Source: Megalobrama amblycephala
Taxonomy: Eukaryota > Chordata > Actinopteri > Cypriniformes > Xenocyprididae
Length of the DNA stretch: 64,000 bases
Direction of reading: 5' to 3'
Assembly (NCBI RefSeq): GCF_018812025.1
Contig: NC_063044.1
Location: forward strand, 75,053,741-75,117,740
Shown here one piece after another: positions 46,017-58,800 of the stretch (positions within the stretch are counted from its first letter, which is position 1; the number at the start of each line of letters is the position of its first letter). Below the pieces are notes generated by a model. The model saw only the letters and a program-made list of their open reading frames with translations, had not been told where the DNA came from and did no database searches. A program made the position numbers and the translations under genes.

Positions 46017-48257
46017 AGTGCACATAGAAAACAACTGTTTTTTAAGCTATTTTTATCAAATAAATGCAGCCTTGGTGAGCAGAAGAGACTTTTTTTCAAA
46101 AACATTAAAAAATCACTGTTTCTAATCTATAATGTTTATAATTCTGACAACATTATGAGTAGATTAAGTGTGTGTCTCTGTGAGAAACTGTAAACTGATC
46201 ATCAGTTACCTGTGGTGTTGATTATGTTGAGTATTGCTTCATCAAGATAAAGTAAAGGAGCACCCTCATGTCAGATCGCGATGCCACTGGCTTTCAGTAT
46301 CAACAAACGCCATAAAAATACAAATCTGTTAACAAAATGCCTGTGCATCGTCGCAAATCAAACAATTTTTGTTTTATTTCATTAACTTGCTGCATATAAC
46401 TAAACAAAAAATTACCTTCGGCTACAAAAGGTGGTATTTTGACTGGATGTCATCATGTATTTACTGCATTGTGTACTGAAACACATGCTCGGTTAATGTT
46501 ATTATAAGGTGGGGAAGAATTAAATGAACGACAAAAACATTACTGTCACGTGCCCCAGTTTGGGAACCACTGGTTCAGGCTCATGCTAAATAGCACGCTA
46601 ACTAAACTAAATGATATTTATTCATTGTTTTAAAAGATAAAACCACAGCTAAAGGGCTAAGATGTGCTTTTGACTCTCTATAGCAGTCGATCATTATAAA
46701 TGCTAAATGTAGAAGATATGATATAACTGTATGAAATGATATATAGCCAGCATAGACATTTAAAGGGACTCCCCAAACTCTCCCCAAAATGAGAAATGGC
46801 CAAACTGTCCCTCAATATTTGATATTCGTGATTCTGCTCTGCTGCACTTCTTTACGCGCAGCTCTGTTTGTTATTAGGAGGACAAAAAGTTTTGCTCTGT
46901 CTCAATAGTTGCTCTGTCTCCTACAGCGCTCGTCAATGTCAAAATGAGTGAGATGGCCAATCAAATCAAAGAGGGCGGGTCTTGCAGAAGAGGAGTAATT
47001 CCAGCTTTAGTTTTATCTCTGAAAGAGTGAATGGAAATGACCAGATAAACATCAATATTTCACTGCTTCACCAGAGGAACCATATCCAGGGATGCAACTC
47101 AACTTTTTTTTTTTTAAATGTCACTGTTTTGAATGTAAAATATGGTGTAATTTACATTTGATTCACTCAGAACTGAATGTGACGAGACAAGAAATGTTTT
47201 GCGTTTGCGACAGATCAGATCAGAGTGAACATGTGCATATTTTAAAACAAAATATTATTTGCAAATAGTTTAAATTGATTAGGACTACTTCATAACTGCA
47301 TTTATTTATTCCCTTTTAATCCTTAATATATATTACTTAGTAATTATTTAATTACTTTAAAACATCAAACACCCCGCACGTCTGCTGGTATTTTCACGTT
47401 TCTAAAACGTTTTATTTTGGTTACTTAATTTTTTTTTTGTTTGTTTAAAAAAAAATAATAATTGTTTTTAAAAGGTTGTAGGCCTACCACGACATTAATG
47501 CAACCAAAATACAGCGCTGTGAAAAGTTAAACGTTTGCTGGATGTCTTCGTCGTGAAAGCAGATTAATCTTCGGACTGGAGTGTAAACGCGTAAAATCCG
47601 CTTATTTCTGTTCACTTCACGAGCTGATGAACCGAGCAAACGATTCATTTGAGTGTGATCGACTCCAACTCAAACGATTCACTGAAAAGAGCCATTCGTT
47701 TCAAATCGCACATTCTGAGCCGACAATGAATGCGATATTGTCAATAACACTGCAACATTTAGTTGACAATAATACAATATACAAAATACTTCATCAATAA
47801 AATAACTTCGAAACTGCAGAGATGATTTAAAAACAGACCTTAAACGGCTCTTTTGAACCGGCTCTTTTTAGTGAATCAAACACACACAACTGACTGATTA
47901 GCCGTTCATTTGACACGTGTAAAGATTGTTTAGTATACATTTAACCCATATTAATTCATAAAATATGTTTATTAAACTTGGTTTTATTTGGTTTTAAATA
48001 TAAAGCCTAGTTAATGTCAATTATTAGTCTATATGCACCCGCTAAAAATACCAAGTCTGTGTAAAATACTAAAGTCTGTGTACACAGGCACAGCTTTTGA
48101 CCGAATTGTTTTAAATGTATTTATCACTGAAATCCTCGTCATTATTGGCAATCGTCGTTTTCCCCTCAAACACTCATTGATGTTGTGCGGGATCGATTGG
48201 TTCAGTCTGTCGGATGGTTCAGTCGGTGTCTGTGCTCGACTCGTTCTGTCTGTCGTG
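46017..48257. other. Intergenic with scattered repeat ends
   Basis: 46055-46110 contains 'atgcagccttggtgagcaga', the end of a very common cyprinid repeat. 46551-46573 ('ccccagtttgggaaccactgg') is the terminus of a hAT-type MITE. The remainder up to fmc1 shows no supported gene. 47600-47900 has repeated 'aacgattca' and 'gaaccggctctttt' motifs of a repeat I cannot name. Confidence 0.4.
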
Positions 48258-49380
48258 ATGGCGGCGATCAGCGTGTTTCGAGGGATTCTGAAGGAGATCC
48301 GGATCGCGAAGGGTTCCGATTACAAACAAACTCTCATTTATAAGTATGTGCTGGAGCAGTTCAGGAGAAACCAGGTAACAGAACCGCTGTGAACCGAACC
48401 GAACCTCTGTTCAGTGTGGTGGAGTGCGTCACTGCGCGAGATCCGATCCACTGACTGATCATAAACACTGTTCTTTTGCGTGTTATTGATCACACATTCC
48501 GTTTACAGACTGTCTGACATGATATTATAGTCACATAATATTTATTTATATCAAACTTTAATTATTATAAATGTAAACAACTATATTTATAAGCAATATA
48601 ATATTATTAAAATATAATCTTTATATAATATTTTAAGGATTTTAATTATTGGCTAAATTATATATATTTATATTATACAATTATCAATTTAAAATAAATA
48701 TATTTATAATTAAGTATAATATTATACTAATATAATAATGCATTTTAAATAAATGTTAAATATTTAATATAAATATCAAGCTATAATTCTGTAATATATT
48801 TATAATTATGAAAAATACAATTATAAAAAAATATATAATTATTTAAATATACATTTTAAATTTTTAAAAAATGTGAATATCTGAAATTACAATTAATATG
48901 GGCTATTTATGTTATAATTATGAATTTATTATTACTAGAAACTAATTATAATAAATAAAAATATATTTATATGTATTCTTATATAATATCAATATAATAT
49001 TTTCCATAATATAGTGTTCAGTGTGTTAGTGGTCAGTGTTTGAGCTGTATTTGGTGCCCTTGATGCCCAGTGGAGTGAAACATGACCTTCAGCTCATGAA
49101 GCTTGTTTTTCCACATGAAGATTTCACATTGTGACGCCATCAGGATCTGATCTCAGACACCCGATCTGTGTTTCAGGTGACCGGGGCCCAGCTGTGCCGC
49201 GCGCGGAAGGAGGCGCTCCACGCGGCGCAGACGTACGGCTGTCTGCTGAGCTCCACGCGGCTGCACCTGCGTCTGCACCAGCTCTATCACGCGCGGGGCG
49301 AGTGCCGCACGGACCAGGCCGCGGGACTCGTGGGCCTCCGCCTCCCGACACAACCCGGCGGGAAGGGCTGGGAGACGTGA
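48258..49380 (+). CDS. fmc1: FMC1, mitochondrial complex V assembly factor 1 homolog
   Basis: Two exons: 48258-48374 (39 codons, donor GTAACA) and 49177-49380 (acceptor TTTCAG, 67 codons and TGA), phase 0 junction, 106 residues. The protein starts 'MAAISVFRGILKEIRIAKGS', has 'YKYVLEQFRRNQVTGAQLCR' across the junction and ends 'GLVGLRLPTQPGGKGWET'. This matches vertebrate FMC1 (about 113 residues in human), a small LYR-like helical protein of the mitochondrial matrix that helps assemble the F1 part of ATP synthase. A MAA start and the conserved 'GGKGWE' end support both termini. Exon 2 is strongly GC-rich, while the intron is about 80 percent AT in its middle. AATAAA at 49468. Confidence 0.93.
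48375..49176 (+). other. fmc1 intron
   Basis: Very AT-rich, especially 48520-49015, with many TATA/ATTA runs. No element or hidden exon seen. Confidence 0.7.
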
Positions 49381-49390
49381 AGACCCGACG

Positions 49391-49393
<3 letters not shown>

Positions 49394-49436
<43 letters not shown>

Positions 49437-49473
49437 ATCTGTTCTGAGCTCAGTGCTTTCCTCTTGTAATAAA
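49394..49473 (+). promoter_or_regulatory. fmc1 3' UTR: (TG)n run and polyadenylation signal
   Basis: A perfect (TG)n of about 40 bp starts 14 bases after the fmc1 stop codon. AATAAA follows at 49468-49473. The transcript 3' end is probably 10-30 bases further. Confidence 0.65.
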
Positions 49474-49983
49474 CAAACTAAGATCATTAACGCTTGTGTG
49501 TGTTAATTGAACAAATAAAGGTGTGTTCATGAGATTCTGACTCAAAAAAATGAGTTGACATCCTCGTAATAGAGCGCAACAGTCGGGTTTCGTAGGTAAA
49601 AGTGCCATTCACTTTCTCCATAAACGTTTAGTCTGTCCTACTTTGAGGTACGAGGTTGTTAAAAGATTATTACACATTATTTCAAAGAATCATGTTTAAC
49701 GGTGAAACTACATTACCCATGATTCTGCACAGAAAATTCCACCAATCAGAGTGTGGCGGTGAGCTCCTTAGCTCCGCCCACTCCCATGAAGCACTGTGAA
49801 TGATGAGTCTTGAAAAGCTCTCTAAATGTCTTTATAAATATGGAAACTTACCCGAATCAAATTTTTGATTTTGACATTTTTTTCTGTAGTAAGACAAACA
49901 TAAATAGTGATGAAAGCCCAAATATTAAATGTCACAGATGAATATTTACTGAGTAATCCAGTGTTTTGTAGATCAAAACGGAT
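49474..49983. other. Intergenic between fmc1 and the foldback element
   Basis: No gene. 49705-49790 ('ctacattacccatgattctgc', 'ccaccaatcagagtg') looks like an unnamed interspersed repeat. Confidence 0.3.
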
Positions 49984-52426
49984 CCATTTTCACCTGAGAT
50001 TTGGAGCCAGATTAGAGGAGTGTAAAAATGACTTTATAAAGATGGCAGCATCATTATTTTATTTCTACACAGAGATTGGAAGATCTATTAGTGAAATCTG
50101 TTGACTTTATCAATCTGTGTTTCATTATATGCCAACAGTGACAGTTCAAACATGGCAGAAAAGCACTTTTCAAGCCCCCGCCCTCAAGTTTGCATGCCTG
50201 TAACTCATAAAGTTTTAAAGATATCACAATATGATTTTGCATTCTGGTTCTGAACAAACTTTTCTTTGGGTCTGTTCATTTTTAAGGCTCTATATGGTTC
50301 AGTCCCAGAAATACGGCCATCTCAATGTGGCTCCAGGAGTAAATTGTTGAATATTAACCATTTTCATTGGTTGAAAACCAAATGTGGTTCACTTTGCACA
50401 CAGCTGATACTAGTTGTACTAGTTGTATTAACTATCAGAGCATTTTCATATAACATTCCTCTCCGAGTGCCAGAAACACACAGAAATGGTCACGATGAGG
50501 CACATTTTAACAGCTTCTGAAGCTAAATCTAGATGTTTGAAACAAGCTTCATGCCTCCTAAGTGTGTTTGCATTTATAGTTACAACATTATTTATTCCTC
50601 AGACATTCCTCTTTAAACACAATCAGTATCAACTTGATCTATCAAAGTGATGCACATTTGGGTCAAATTCAACAATTCTGAACATGGAGCTATTTTGAGA
50701 TCCTCATATCTATCTATTTGAACTATATAGAGCCTTAAAAATGAAGATTTCAAAAGAAAAGTATATTAAGAATGAGAATCTAGAAGGATATTAAGATATC
50801 TTGAACACTTTTAGAGTTACACACATGCAAACTTTAGAAAAGAAGTATTTATGGCACTCAGGAATGTTCTACACAATTGAGATGATAGAAAAACATGAGA
50901 TGCATTTCTAGTTTCAACATTATTTGTTCTTCAGATGTTCCTCTTTAAAATAAAACAAGTATCAGCTGTGTGCAAATTGAAGCACATTTGGTTTCCAACC
51001 ACTGAAAAATTGGTAAAATTCAACAATTTGGCCATAGAGTCATTTTAGGATCCCCATATATTTGGAAATTAACCATATTGGGCCTTAAAAATGAACAGAC
51101 CAAAAGAAAAGTTTGTTGAGAGTCAGAATGTAAAATCATACTGAGATATCTTTAATACTTCTTGAGTTACAGACATGCAAACTTGAGGCAAAAGAATATC
51201 AGTGGTATATTCTATTCAACTGCTCTGATAGAGGGAAACAAGATACATTTATAGTTTCAATGTTATTTATTCCTCAGATATTCCTCTTTAAACACAATAA
51301 GTATCAACTTGATCTATCAAAGTGATGCACATTTGGTTTTCAACCACTGAAAATGGGTAAAATTCAACAATTTTGAACATGGAGCTATTTTGAGATCCTC
51401 ATATCTATCTATATGAACTATATAGAGCCTTGAAAATGAACATTTCAAAAGAAAAGTTCATTAAGAATGAGAATCTAGAAGGATATTAAGATATCTTGAA
51501 TATTTTTAGAGTTTCAGGCATGCAAACTTTAGAAAAGGAGTATTTATGGCACTCAGACAGGAATTTTTTATACAATTGAGATGATAGAAAAACATGAGAT
51601 ACATTTCTAGTTTCAACATTATTTGTTCTTCAGATGTTCCTCTTTAAAATAAAACAAGTATCAGCTGTGTGCAAATTGAAGCACATTTGGTTTCCAACCA
51701 CTGAAAAATTGGTAAAATTCAACAATTTGGCCATAGAGTCATTTTAGGATCCCCATATCTCTGGGAATTAACCATATTGGGCCTTAAAAATGAACAGACC
51801 AAAAGAAAAGTTTGTTAAGAGCCAGAATGTAAAATCATACTGAGATATCTTTAATACTTCTTGAGTTACAGACATGCAAACTTGAGGCAAAAGAATATCA
51901 GTGGTATATTCTATTCAACTGCTCTGATAGAGGGAAACAAGATACATTTATAGTTTCAACATTATGTGTTCTTCAGATATTTCTCTTTAAACACAATAAG
52001 TATCAGTTGTGTGCAAAGTGCCCCACATTTGGTTTTCAACCATTGAAAATGGGTAATATTAAACTATTTACTCAAGGAGCCACATTGAGATGCCCATATT
52101 TCTGAAAATGAACCATATAGAGCATTTAAAATGAAGATGCCAAAAGAAAAGTTTGTTAAGAACCAGAATCTAAATGGATATTAAGATATCTTTAATACTT
52201 CTTGAGTTACAGACATGCAAACTTGAGGAAAAGAGACACAAGAAGTGCTTTTCTGCCATGTTTGAACTGTCACTGTTGGCATATAATGAAACACAGATTG
52301 ATAAAGTCAACAGATTTCACTAATAGATCTACCAATCTCTGTGTAGAAATAAAATAATGATGCTGCCATCTTTATAAAGTCATTTTACATTGCTCTAATT
52401 TGCTCCAAATCTCAGGTGAAAATGGT
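49984..52426. mobile_element. Foldback-like element made of about 340-bp repeat units
   Basis: Arms 49984-50405 and 52005-52426 are inverted copies of each other (both ends 'ccattttcacctgagatttg'), highly similar over the outer 190 bp and moderately beyond. Between them lie direct copies of a unit that begins 'tttatagtttcaacatta' or 'tttctagtttcaacatta' at 50573, 50904, 51248, 51604 and 51947 (spacing 331-356 bp). They alternate between two subtypes, so an A-B dimer of about 690 bp is repeated. The last unit runs into the right arm, and the left arm is the same unit inverted. No coding frame. Not assigned to a known family. Confidence 0.8.
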
Positions 52427-52785
52427 CATTGTGACTCTGTTCTGGTTGAGCTGACACAGAATGACCCTGTCTGAACACATGGAGGTGTGTGTGTGTGTGT
52501 GTGTGTGTCCTCTCTCTGTGTGTGTGTGTGTGTGTGTGTGTGTCCTCTCTCTGTGTGTGTGTGTGATTGATTGAATGTGGCGTGTTTTTTCCTCAGGCGT
52601 AAACTCTCCACCCTCGTCTCATCTCGTGTGACTGAGTCACTGCGCTCCCCTCCATAACTATAATAATAATCTGCACTGTTTCCAGCTGAAAGCAGAGATG
52701 CAGGAGGAGGAGGAGGAGATGTGCAGCTCTCACTAGAGAGAGAGAGAGAGACGGACACACACCTGACGGAGCCGCAGCATTCAGC
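52427..52785 (+). promoter_or_regulatory. Upstream region of hebp1 with TG microsatellites
   Basis: (TG)n blocks at 52482-52508, 52519-52542 and 52553-52564, separated by 'cctctctc'. GA-rich and (GA)n sequence follows just upstream of the start codon. A 'tgactgagtca' palindrome at 52629-52639 is an AP-1 type site. No TATA box seen. Promoter activity is inferred from position only. Confidence 0.35.
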
Positions 52786-53932
52786 ATGTTCGGCATGATC
52801 AGAAACTGGCTCTTCGGAGCCACTGAAGAGAGCGAGTATAAACTCCTGAGCACCGAGAGCAAGGTAACACACACACACACACACACACACACTATAATAA
52901 CTGCACAAACAGTTTAGTCAGAATGATAGTTAATATCCTCAGATCACTTTCTGCAGCTTCACAATCTAAACCTCTGCTTGTGTTTGTGTGTGTTTGCATT
53001 GTGCATAAAATAAACATAAGTGTCACCTATTAAAACTGAGGCTTTTACTTCATCCCAAAATCAAGGAAAAGAAGTGAGACAGTATATTTTACCTACAGAA
53101 AACCTAAAATAACAATTTATTGAAATTATAAAATACATTTATAAGCATAACATGGTATTATTTGTTAGTTCATTTAATGCAGATTCATTAAAAATGTTAA
53201 ACATCATTTTGTCAGGATGTTCATTAAACATTCATGACTGTCAGCTATAATTTAGTTATTTTATGCATGCATTAATTAAAAATGTAAACATCGTTGTGTC
53301 TGGATGTGGTGTTTTGATTTGTTACACGTTTGATTGTCATGAAAAGAACGGAAAATCTTCATTTACAGATATAATGTTTGCAGTGAAACGCGATCATTTA
53401 CTCGTGTCACGTCAGGAGGAAGAGATTGAGCTGAAATGTCACACAGTCATGAGATCTGAGTCGTAAAACACTCTTAATTACAGCTGACACACACACACAC
53501 ACACACAGGGCTGTGTGAGACGCGCTACACACGGTCAAATATGAATAATTAAAAACATCAGCTAATATTAGCAAAGCAGCATTAATTACACGGTCCAGCT
53601 GACACCTAGACAGACCATAATTACAGCTCTCTCTCTCACACACATTAGAGATTGTGATTATTATGGGCTGGCGTGTCACTGTTGCTATGGATTCTACATT
53701 ATGGGCTGTGTCGGTGTGTGTGAGTCACGTGTTCTGCTGGAAACTGACTCACGGCTCAGCCTGTCTCTCTCTATCTGTCCGTCTGTCACTCAGGATGGTG
53801 TGAGTTACGAGGTGCGGCGCTACGATGCGTGTAAGTACGTGTGTCTGAGTCTGGAGGGGCGGAGCTTCGATCAGGTGTCAGGTGAGCTGCAGCGGAGGCT
53901 CCTCACCTACATGAGCGGCGGCAACGAACAAG
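52786..53932 (+). CDS. hebp1: Heme-binding protein 1-like, exons 1-2 (partial)
   Basis: Exon 1 52786-52863 starts 'MFGMIRNWLFGATEESEYKL', very close to the HEBP1 N-terminus 'MxGMIRNxLFG'; donor GTAACA. Exon 2 53794-53932 encodes 'DGVSYEVRRYDACKYVCLSL' and ends '...LLTYMSGGNEQ' with a GTGAGC donor in phase 1. These are the first two exons of a SOUL/HEBP family protein, a cytosolic tetrapyrrole binder of about 190 residues. The remaining exons (the 'GMGMT-PV' region and C-terminus) are not visible on the plus strand up to the window end. A minus-strand TRIM gene occupies the following 10 kb. Either intron 2 is longer than 10 kb and contains the TRIM gene, or the gene is truncated. Confidence 0.8.
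52864..53793 (+). other. hebp1 intron 1
   Basis: A (CA)n run directly after the donor (52868-52892) and another at 53488-53509. Otherwise no recognised element. Confidence 0.6.
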
Positions 53933-54533
53933 GTGAGCCAATCAGAGCACTGCAAACTCACACACAGCCAATGACGCATCAGCGTTCTGTGGAAGCTGAA
54001 TAGTGCTGGATATCAGTCATGTGATCATCACGGCCCAATCACAGCCACCGTACTGATATTCAGATCAACAGCACTCTAAAGCCCAAACTATACTTCACTT
54101 TTTACGCGTGACGCGATTTTCGCTCATCAGATCACACATGCACATTTACTTTTATTTGCAATAATTAGTTTATCCACAAGGTGGCAACCATGCCCTGGGG
54201 AGTCGATTCACAAAGTTAAGAAAAACTGGATAAACAGAATAGACGGGAACACATGCGAGCTACAGTGACGATGGAGACCTATATAGACGAGAGATTGTGT
54301 GAAGAGGTTAGAAAGTACCCTCATTTGTACAACTCTAGCGTGAAAGAACAAAGATGTTTACATGGGTTGTTACTCGTGGCGAGAGATTGATCAAAACTGT
54401 GCAAGTCAAGTGAAGGATGTGTGTTCGACTGTGAAGAAAAAAGAAATATACTTTGGGTCTTTACTCATGTGATCTGGATTAAATATTGGAAACATGATGA
54501 AAGCAGGAAGATCCAGACCTACAGGAGTAACAT
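53933..54533. other. Region between hebp1 exon 2 and the TRIM last exon
   Basis: 54075-54200 looks like an interspersed repeat ('aagcccaaactatacttcac', 'ttacgcgtgacgcgat'). No exon of hebp1 found. The distal part is probably TRIM 3' UTR on the minus strand. Confidence 0.35.
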
Positions 54534-55030
54534 TTACTGACTATTGACCGCTAAGATCCTCAGAGACCCAAGACACCTGAAGAATGGAAAGAGTGTGTCA
54601 GTGAAGGTGGTTGTGAATGTGTGTAGATGTGTGTTAGTTACAGGATCAGAGAATGACAGCGTTCCTCCGTCATAGTCCAGATTCACTCTCACATGATCAA
54701 GCTTACGTTTAACAAGAACACCAGAACCTAAAGACAGTCCTGTAGAATTATACCACACACTCCAGACATCAGTGCTATAGAAATCATCTCCCTTCCTCTG
54801 GTTTGATGCTGTAGTTACTCCAAGAATCCAGTATTTACTCTCCTTAACCTCCACATCCCAGCAGTGTGTTCCTGAGTTAAACCCCTCTGAACCCAGAACA
54901 CAGAGATAATGGTCAAATCTCTCTGGATTATCAGGAAGAGGTTGTTTGTTCTCACTGTCTCTCACACTGGTCAGATCATCAGACAGGAAGAGACATCGAT
55001 TTGCAGTGTTTGGATCCAGAATCACAGGAG
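54534..55030 (-). CDS. PRY-SPRY (B30.2) exon of the TRIM gene
   Basis: Acceptor 'tctcatcag' before 55030; the exon opens in phase 1 with '[20 protein letters not shown]', then '[20 protein letters not shown]', '[16 protein letters not shown]', '[19 protein letters not shown]' and ends '[12 protein letters not shown]' TAA. An open frame continues upstream of the acceptor to about 55196 but is intron read-through. It could also belong to another TRIM gene with lost 5' exons, but the phase and strand fit the exons at 61491-63530. Confidence 0.85.
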
Positions 55031-55780
55031 CTGATGAGACACAATCAACAGATGCTTTTATTCTGATGTTCATATAATGATCAAGAGTGAACCAACACAG
55101 ATTATTATGAATTATGACACTGTTGATCAGACACATCAGATCACTGTCAGTGCTGTTATTAACTTCACACTCATTTTCATCATCAACTACAAACATTTAA
55201 TGTGTGATTCAGACATTTGTGTCCATCAAGAGAAACTGATACTTTGGGAAAGTTAAAATAACAATAAATCAATGAGATCTGATGAGATTTATGCTGTAGA
55301 TGAAAAACCGTAAGTGATCTTCAGCAGCATCTGATCATCTTCATTTATTGCCTCTTATAGTCTGAGTATTGCTTTAAAATAGTTTATTCTTACGGTCTGT
55401 TGTGTTTGACTTATGTTGATTTGAGAAAATATTATGATTTGATAATCAGGGTAGGTCCGTAATCAGGGTATCTTCTGTTCATTCATGTTTTGATTTGATA
55501 TTGAAATCAGAAAAATTAGAAAACCGCACCTTTTTTCGTTTTTCATTTTTAAAAAGAAAACGAAAAAACAAAAAATTGGCTTGATTTTTCTTTTTTCGTT
55601 CTGGGATTGGAAATGAATAAGCAGTTTGAATATTCGATCTCTACATGTGGGCGGGAATGAAACGCCTCTTTCCGCTGATTGGTCAACCAGACGTCAAACC
55701 ATGTCGTCATCAGTTGTTCATCGGTTCAGCTCAACAGAATAAAAGTCCCTCACTCTACCGCTGTACTGATTCTTAACGCG

Positions 55781-55823
<43 letters not shown>

Positions 55824-58800
55824 ATTTTACAGTCACAGCACATCTATTATGCCTATTCTATTTTGAGTTTTTTTTTTTTTTTTTTTTTCATAGAGAAGTG
55901 TAGGACATGTCAAATGTCAAATATTCAGTTATCCTTCTGTTTCATAATATATGTATATAATAGGCAACATGCTATTTTTTTCCTTTTCTTAAAGTTATAA
56001 CTTTTAAGGCAATATTCTGAGTTTATTTAATTAATATTGAGTATTAATGAATGTCACACAGAACAGTGTTTTATTTTCTCTGCCGACTAAACTTCCAATG
56101 CAGATCAGAACCGTTGTGTGACTGACTCCTAGCGCACAGAGCAGTGTTTCATTCCTGAATCAATCAGTCTTTGAACAAATCAGTTGACTGAGTGATTCAA
56201 TGGCCCAAAAGATTATAGAGATCCACTTGATATATTCTTGAATGAATCAGCATTTTGAACAAATCGCTTAAATAAATGACTCAATCATTAACACAATGAC
56301 TTGCTGACACCTACTGGCGACATTAATTTCATAATCCAATTATCGTTTCATTTTGTCATTTAAAATTTTCTCAATTCAAAATGATGTGTAAAACATTAGT
56401 ATCATTACATTATGTAATTGTAATTCGTACACATATACTGCCCTCTCTGAGCAATCTAACAACTCATAAATCTAAAAGCAACTTCAGGTGCTGCTTCTTT
56501 GACACCTCTGCAAGCCTTTGGTTGATACTGATTTAATTGGTAACAACTTATAGCGTCATACTATTCTAATTTAAATGACTAAATTTAAGAACTTAACATT
56601 AAAGAAAGCATACATATTTAATAAGATTAGGGAAAAAAATCCTAAAATCCCCTGAAAATCAATTAATCAATTAAATCAATTACAGTTAATTTCTGACACA
56701 GACAGATGACAATAAATAGGCTATAAAATACTCTTTATCTCATTATTGTTAGTGTTATTTCAGGGTTTTGATATATAGCCTAATATTGATAAATTATAAT
56801 TGATATCTTCTTAAGAGAGCACTATTATGGTTATTTTTTAACACTGTTTTAACATTTTCCCCTTTACTTATTTATTTATTTTACTTTTTTTAAATGTGTG
56901 ATAGCCTATTTCAAATGGGCATAAACGAGATCACCTCCATCATCAAATCTTCCAATTCGCATTTTAAGTCCATCTGTCTATAGCACCGCTTTGATGAACT
57001 AATAACATGGGATGAATTTGAAATATGATAGATATGAAAATATATTACATGTCCAAAACTCAGGGTGTTGTCTAAAACAAAAGTTATGACTGCTGCATAT
57101 TTACATCGATAGGCTACAGATTTGCACTTTTTAATTCAATGTGTGCCTATACATTTGCTGCCCAGTGCGTTGAGCAGCTTCGCTAGATTTTTATTGTTGG
57201 TCACTTCAATAAAACAGGCATTGTGCCAACGTTGTAGACTGGGGGTAATTGTGTGCAGCTGCAAAGTAAATTAATATTTCATGAGAAAGAGATAAAATGT
57301 AGAATAAACGCGTTAAGAATCAGTACAGCGGTAGAACGAGGGACTTTTATTCTGTTGAGCTGAACCGATGAACAACTGATGACGACATGGTTTGACGTCT
57401 GGTTGACCAATCAGCGGAAAGAGGCGTTTCATTCCCGCCCACATGTAGAGATCGAATTTTCAAACTGCTTATTTGTTTCCAACCCCAGAACGAAAAAAGA
57501 AAAATCAAGCCAATTTTTTTGTTTTTTTGTTTTCATTTTAAAAATGAAAAACGAAAAAAAGTGCAGTTTTCTCATTTTTCTGATTTCAATATCAAATCAA
57601 AACATGAATGAACGGAAGATACCCTGATTGTCCGTGTACTTTTGCGTCCATTCGTTTTTCCTTTTTTAAACCAGAAATGAAATATGGAAAATGCGGTTGT
57701 TTCTTTGTTTTTTATTTTAACACTGATGAATAGAATTAGCAGATACAAGCTAATTTTCCTTATGCAAGATTATTATTTTGTTAAAAATAATATAAATGAT
57801 ACACAACTTGTTTTTTTAATATGTAAAAAAGTTCAATTTATTTTCCAGTGTTTTGCGTCATACACACAGACGCTAAAGCGCCCTCTAGTGCCCGTTCCTC
57901 TGGCGTCAAGAGAATGACTCGCTTCAAGAGCCTGCCTAAATGACATTGATTCATTTTCATTCGTTAAATTACTATTATTATTATTTTTACCTCTATATTT
58001 TAACCTAAATATTAAATTTCTAAACCTTATAGCCTCTTGTTTAGCGCTCTAACATGATTGAGTTCCCGCTTGTGGTCTCAATCCTGTCATTTTGCTTTTT
58101 ACTCTGTTTTATGTGAATAAAGGCCAAAACGACATCTAAATTACTGTGACTTTTTGTCTGGCTCTGTTAGGTGTTTTATATTGTTTTATATTGAGAAATT
58201 GTTTGAGATTAGGAGTCACTTTAAGAGTCATTATACGAAACAGGTGCCATTTCCACTTTGCATTTTTCAAAATTTTCATTAAGAACAAACTTTTTTTTAA
58301 AACAAACCTACAACTTGAAAGATATGTTAATCCTCCAAAAAACATATTTTCCCACCTCAGGCACAAAATCTTTATTGATATTATACTTTTTAAGGAAGCC
58401 ACCCCATCACGGACAATATTTATGCCATTGCAGAAATAAAACAAGACAGAGATTTTAGATTTTTAAAATCTAACGTTTTCCTAATAGTAAAATGTCCCTT
58501 TTTTGTAAACCATCAGTAGAAAGTCTGTAATTTAATTTTTTTATTATTATTATTATTCTTAGATTTTTAATCTTGAAACATGAATTTGACGTTTCAATGG
58601 CCTTATTGTTCGTACTGAAAAAATGAATTCACTTAAAAAATACAAATAAAGTTACATTTATCTGATTAGTCCACACAAAAAGAACATCATTCAACAAATG
58701 AATGACCCTGTGACGGGGTGGTAAATGTGAAGGGGTGGTAACTGATGTGACGGGGTGGTATGGACAAAGTGTATCTCTATATGATCTGCTGGATTTAAAC

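Noticed and set aside
49124..49469. Several long overlapping frames on both strands around fmc1 exon 2
   Set aside because: Shadows due to the GC-rich composition of the exon; only the frame that splices to 48374 matches a known protein.
55031..55196. N-terminal extension of the PRY-SPRY frame
   Set aside because: Upstream of a good 'tctcatcag' acceptor in the correct phase; it is intron sequence.
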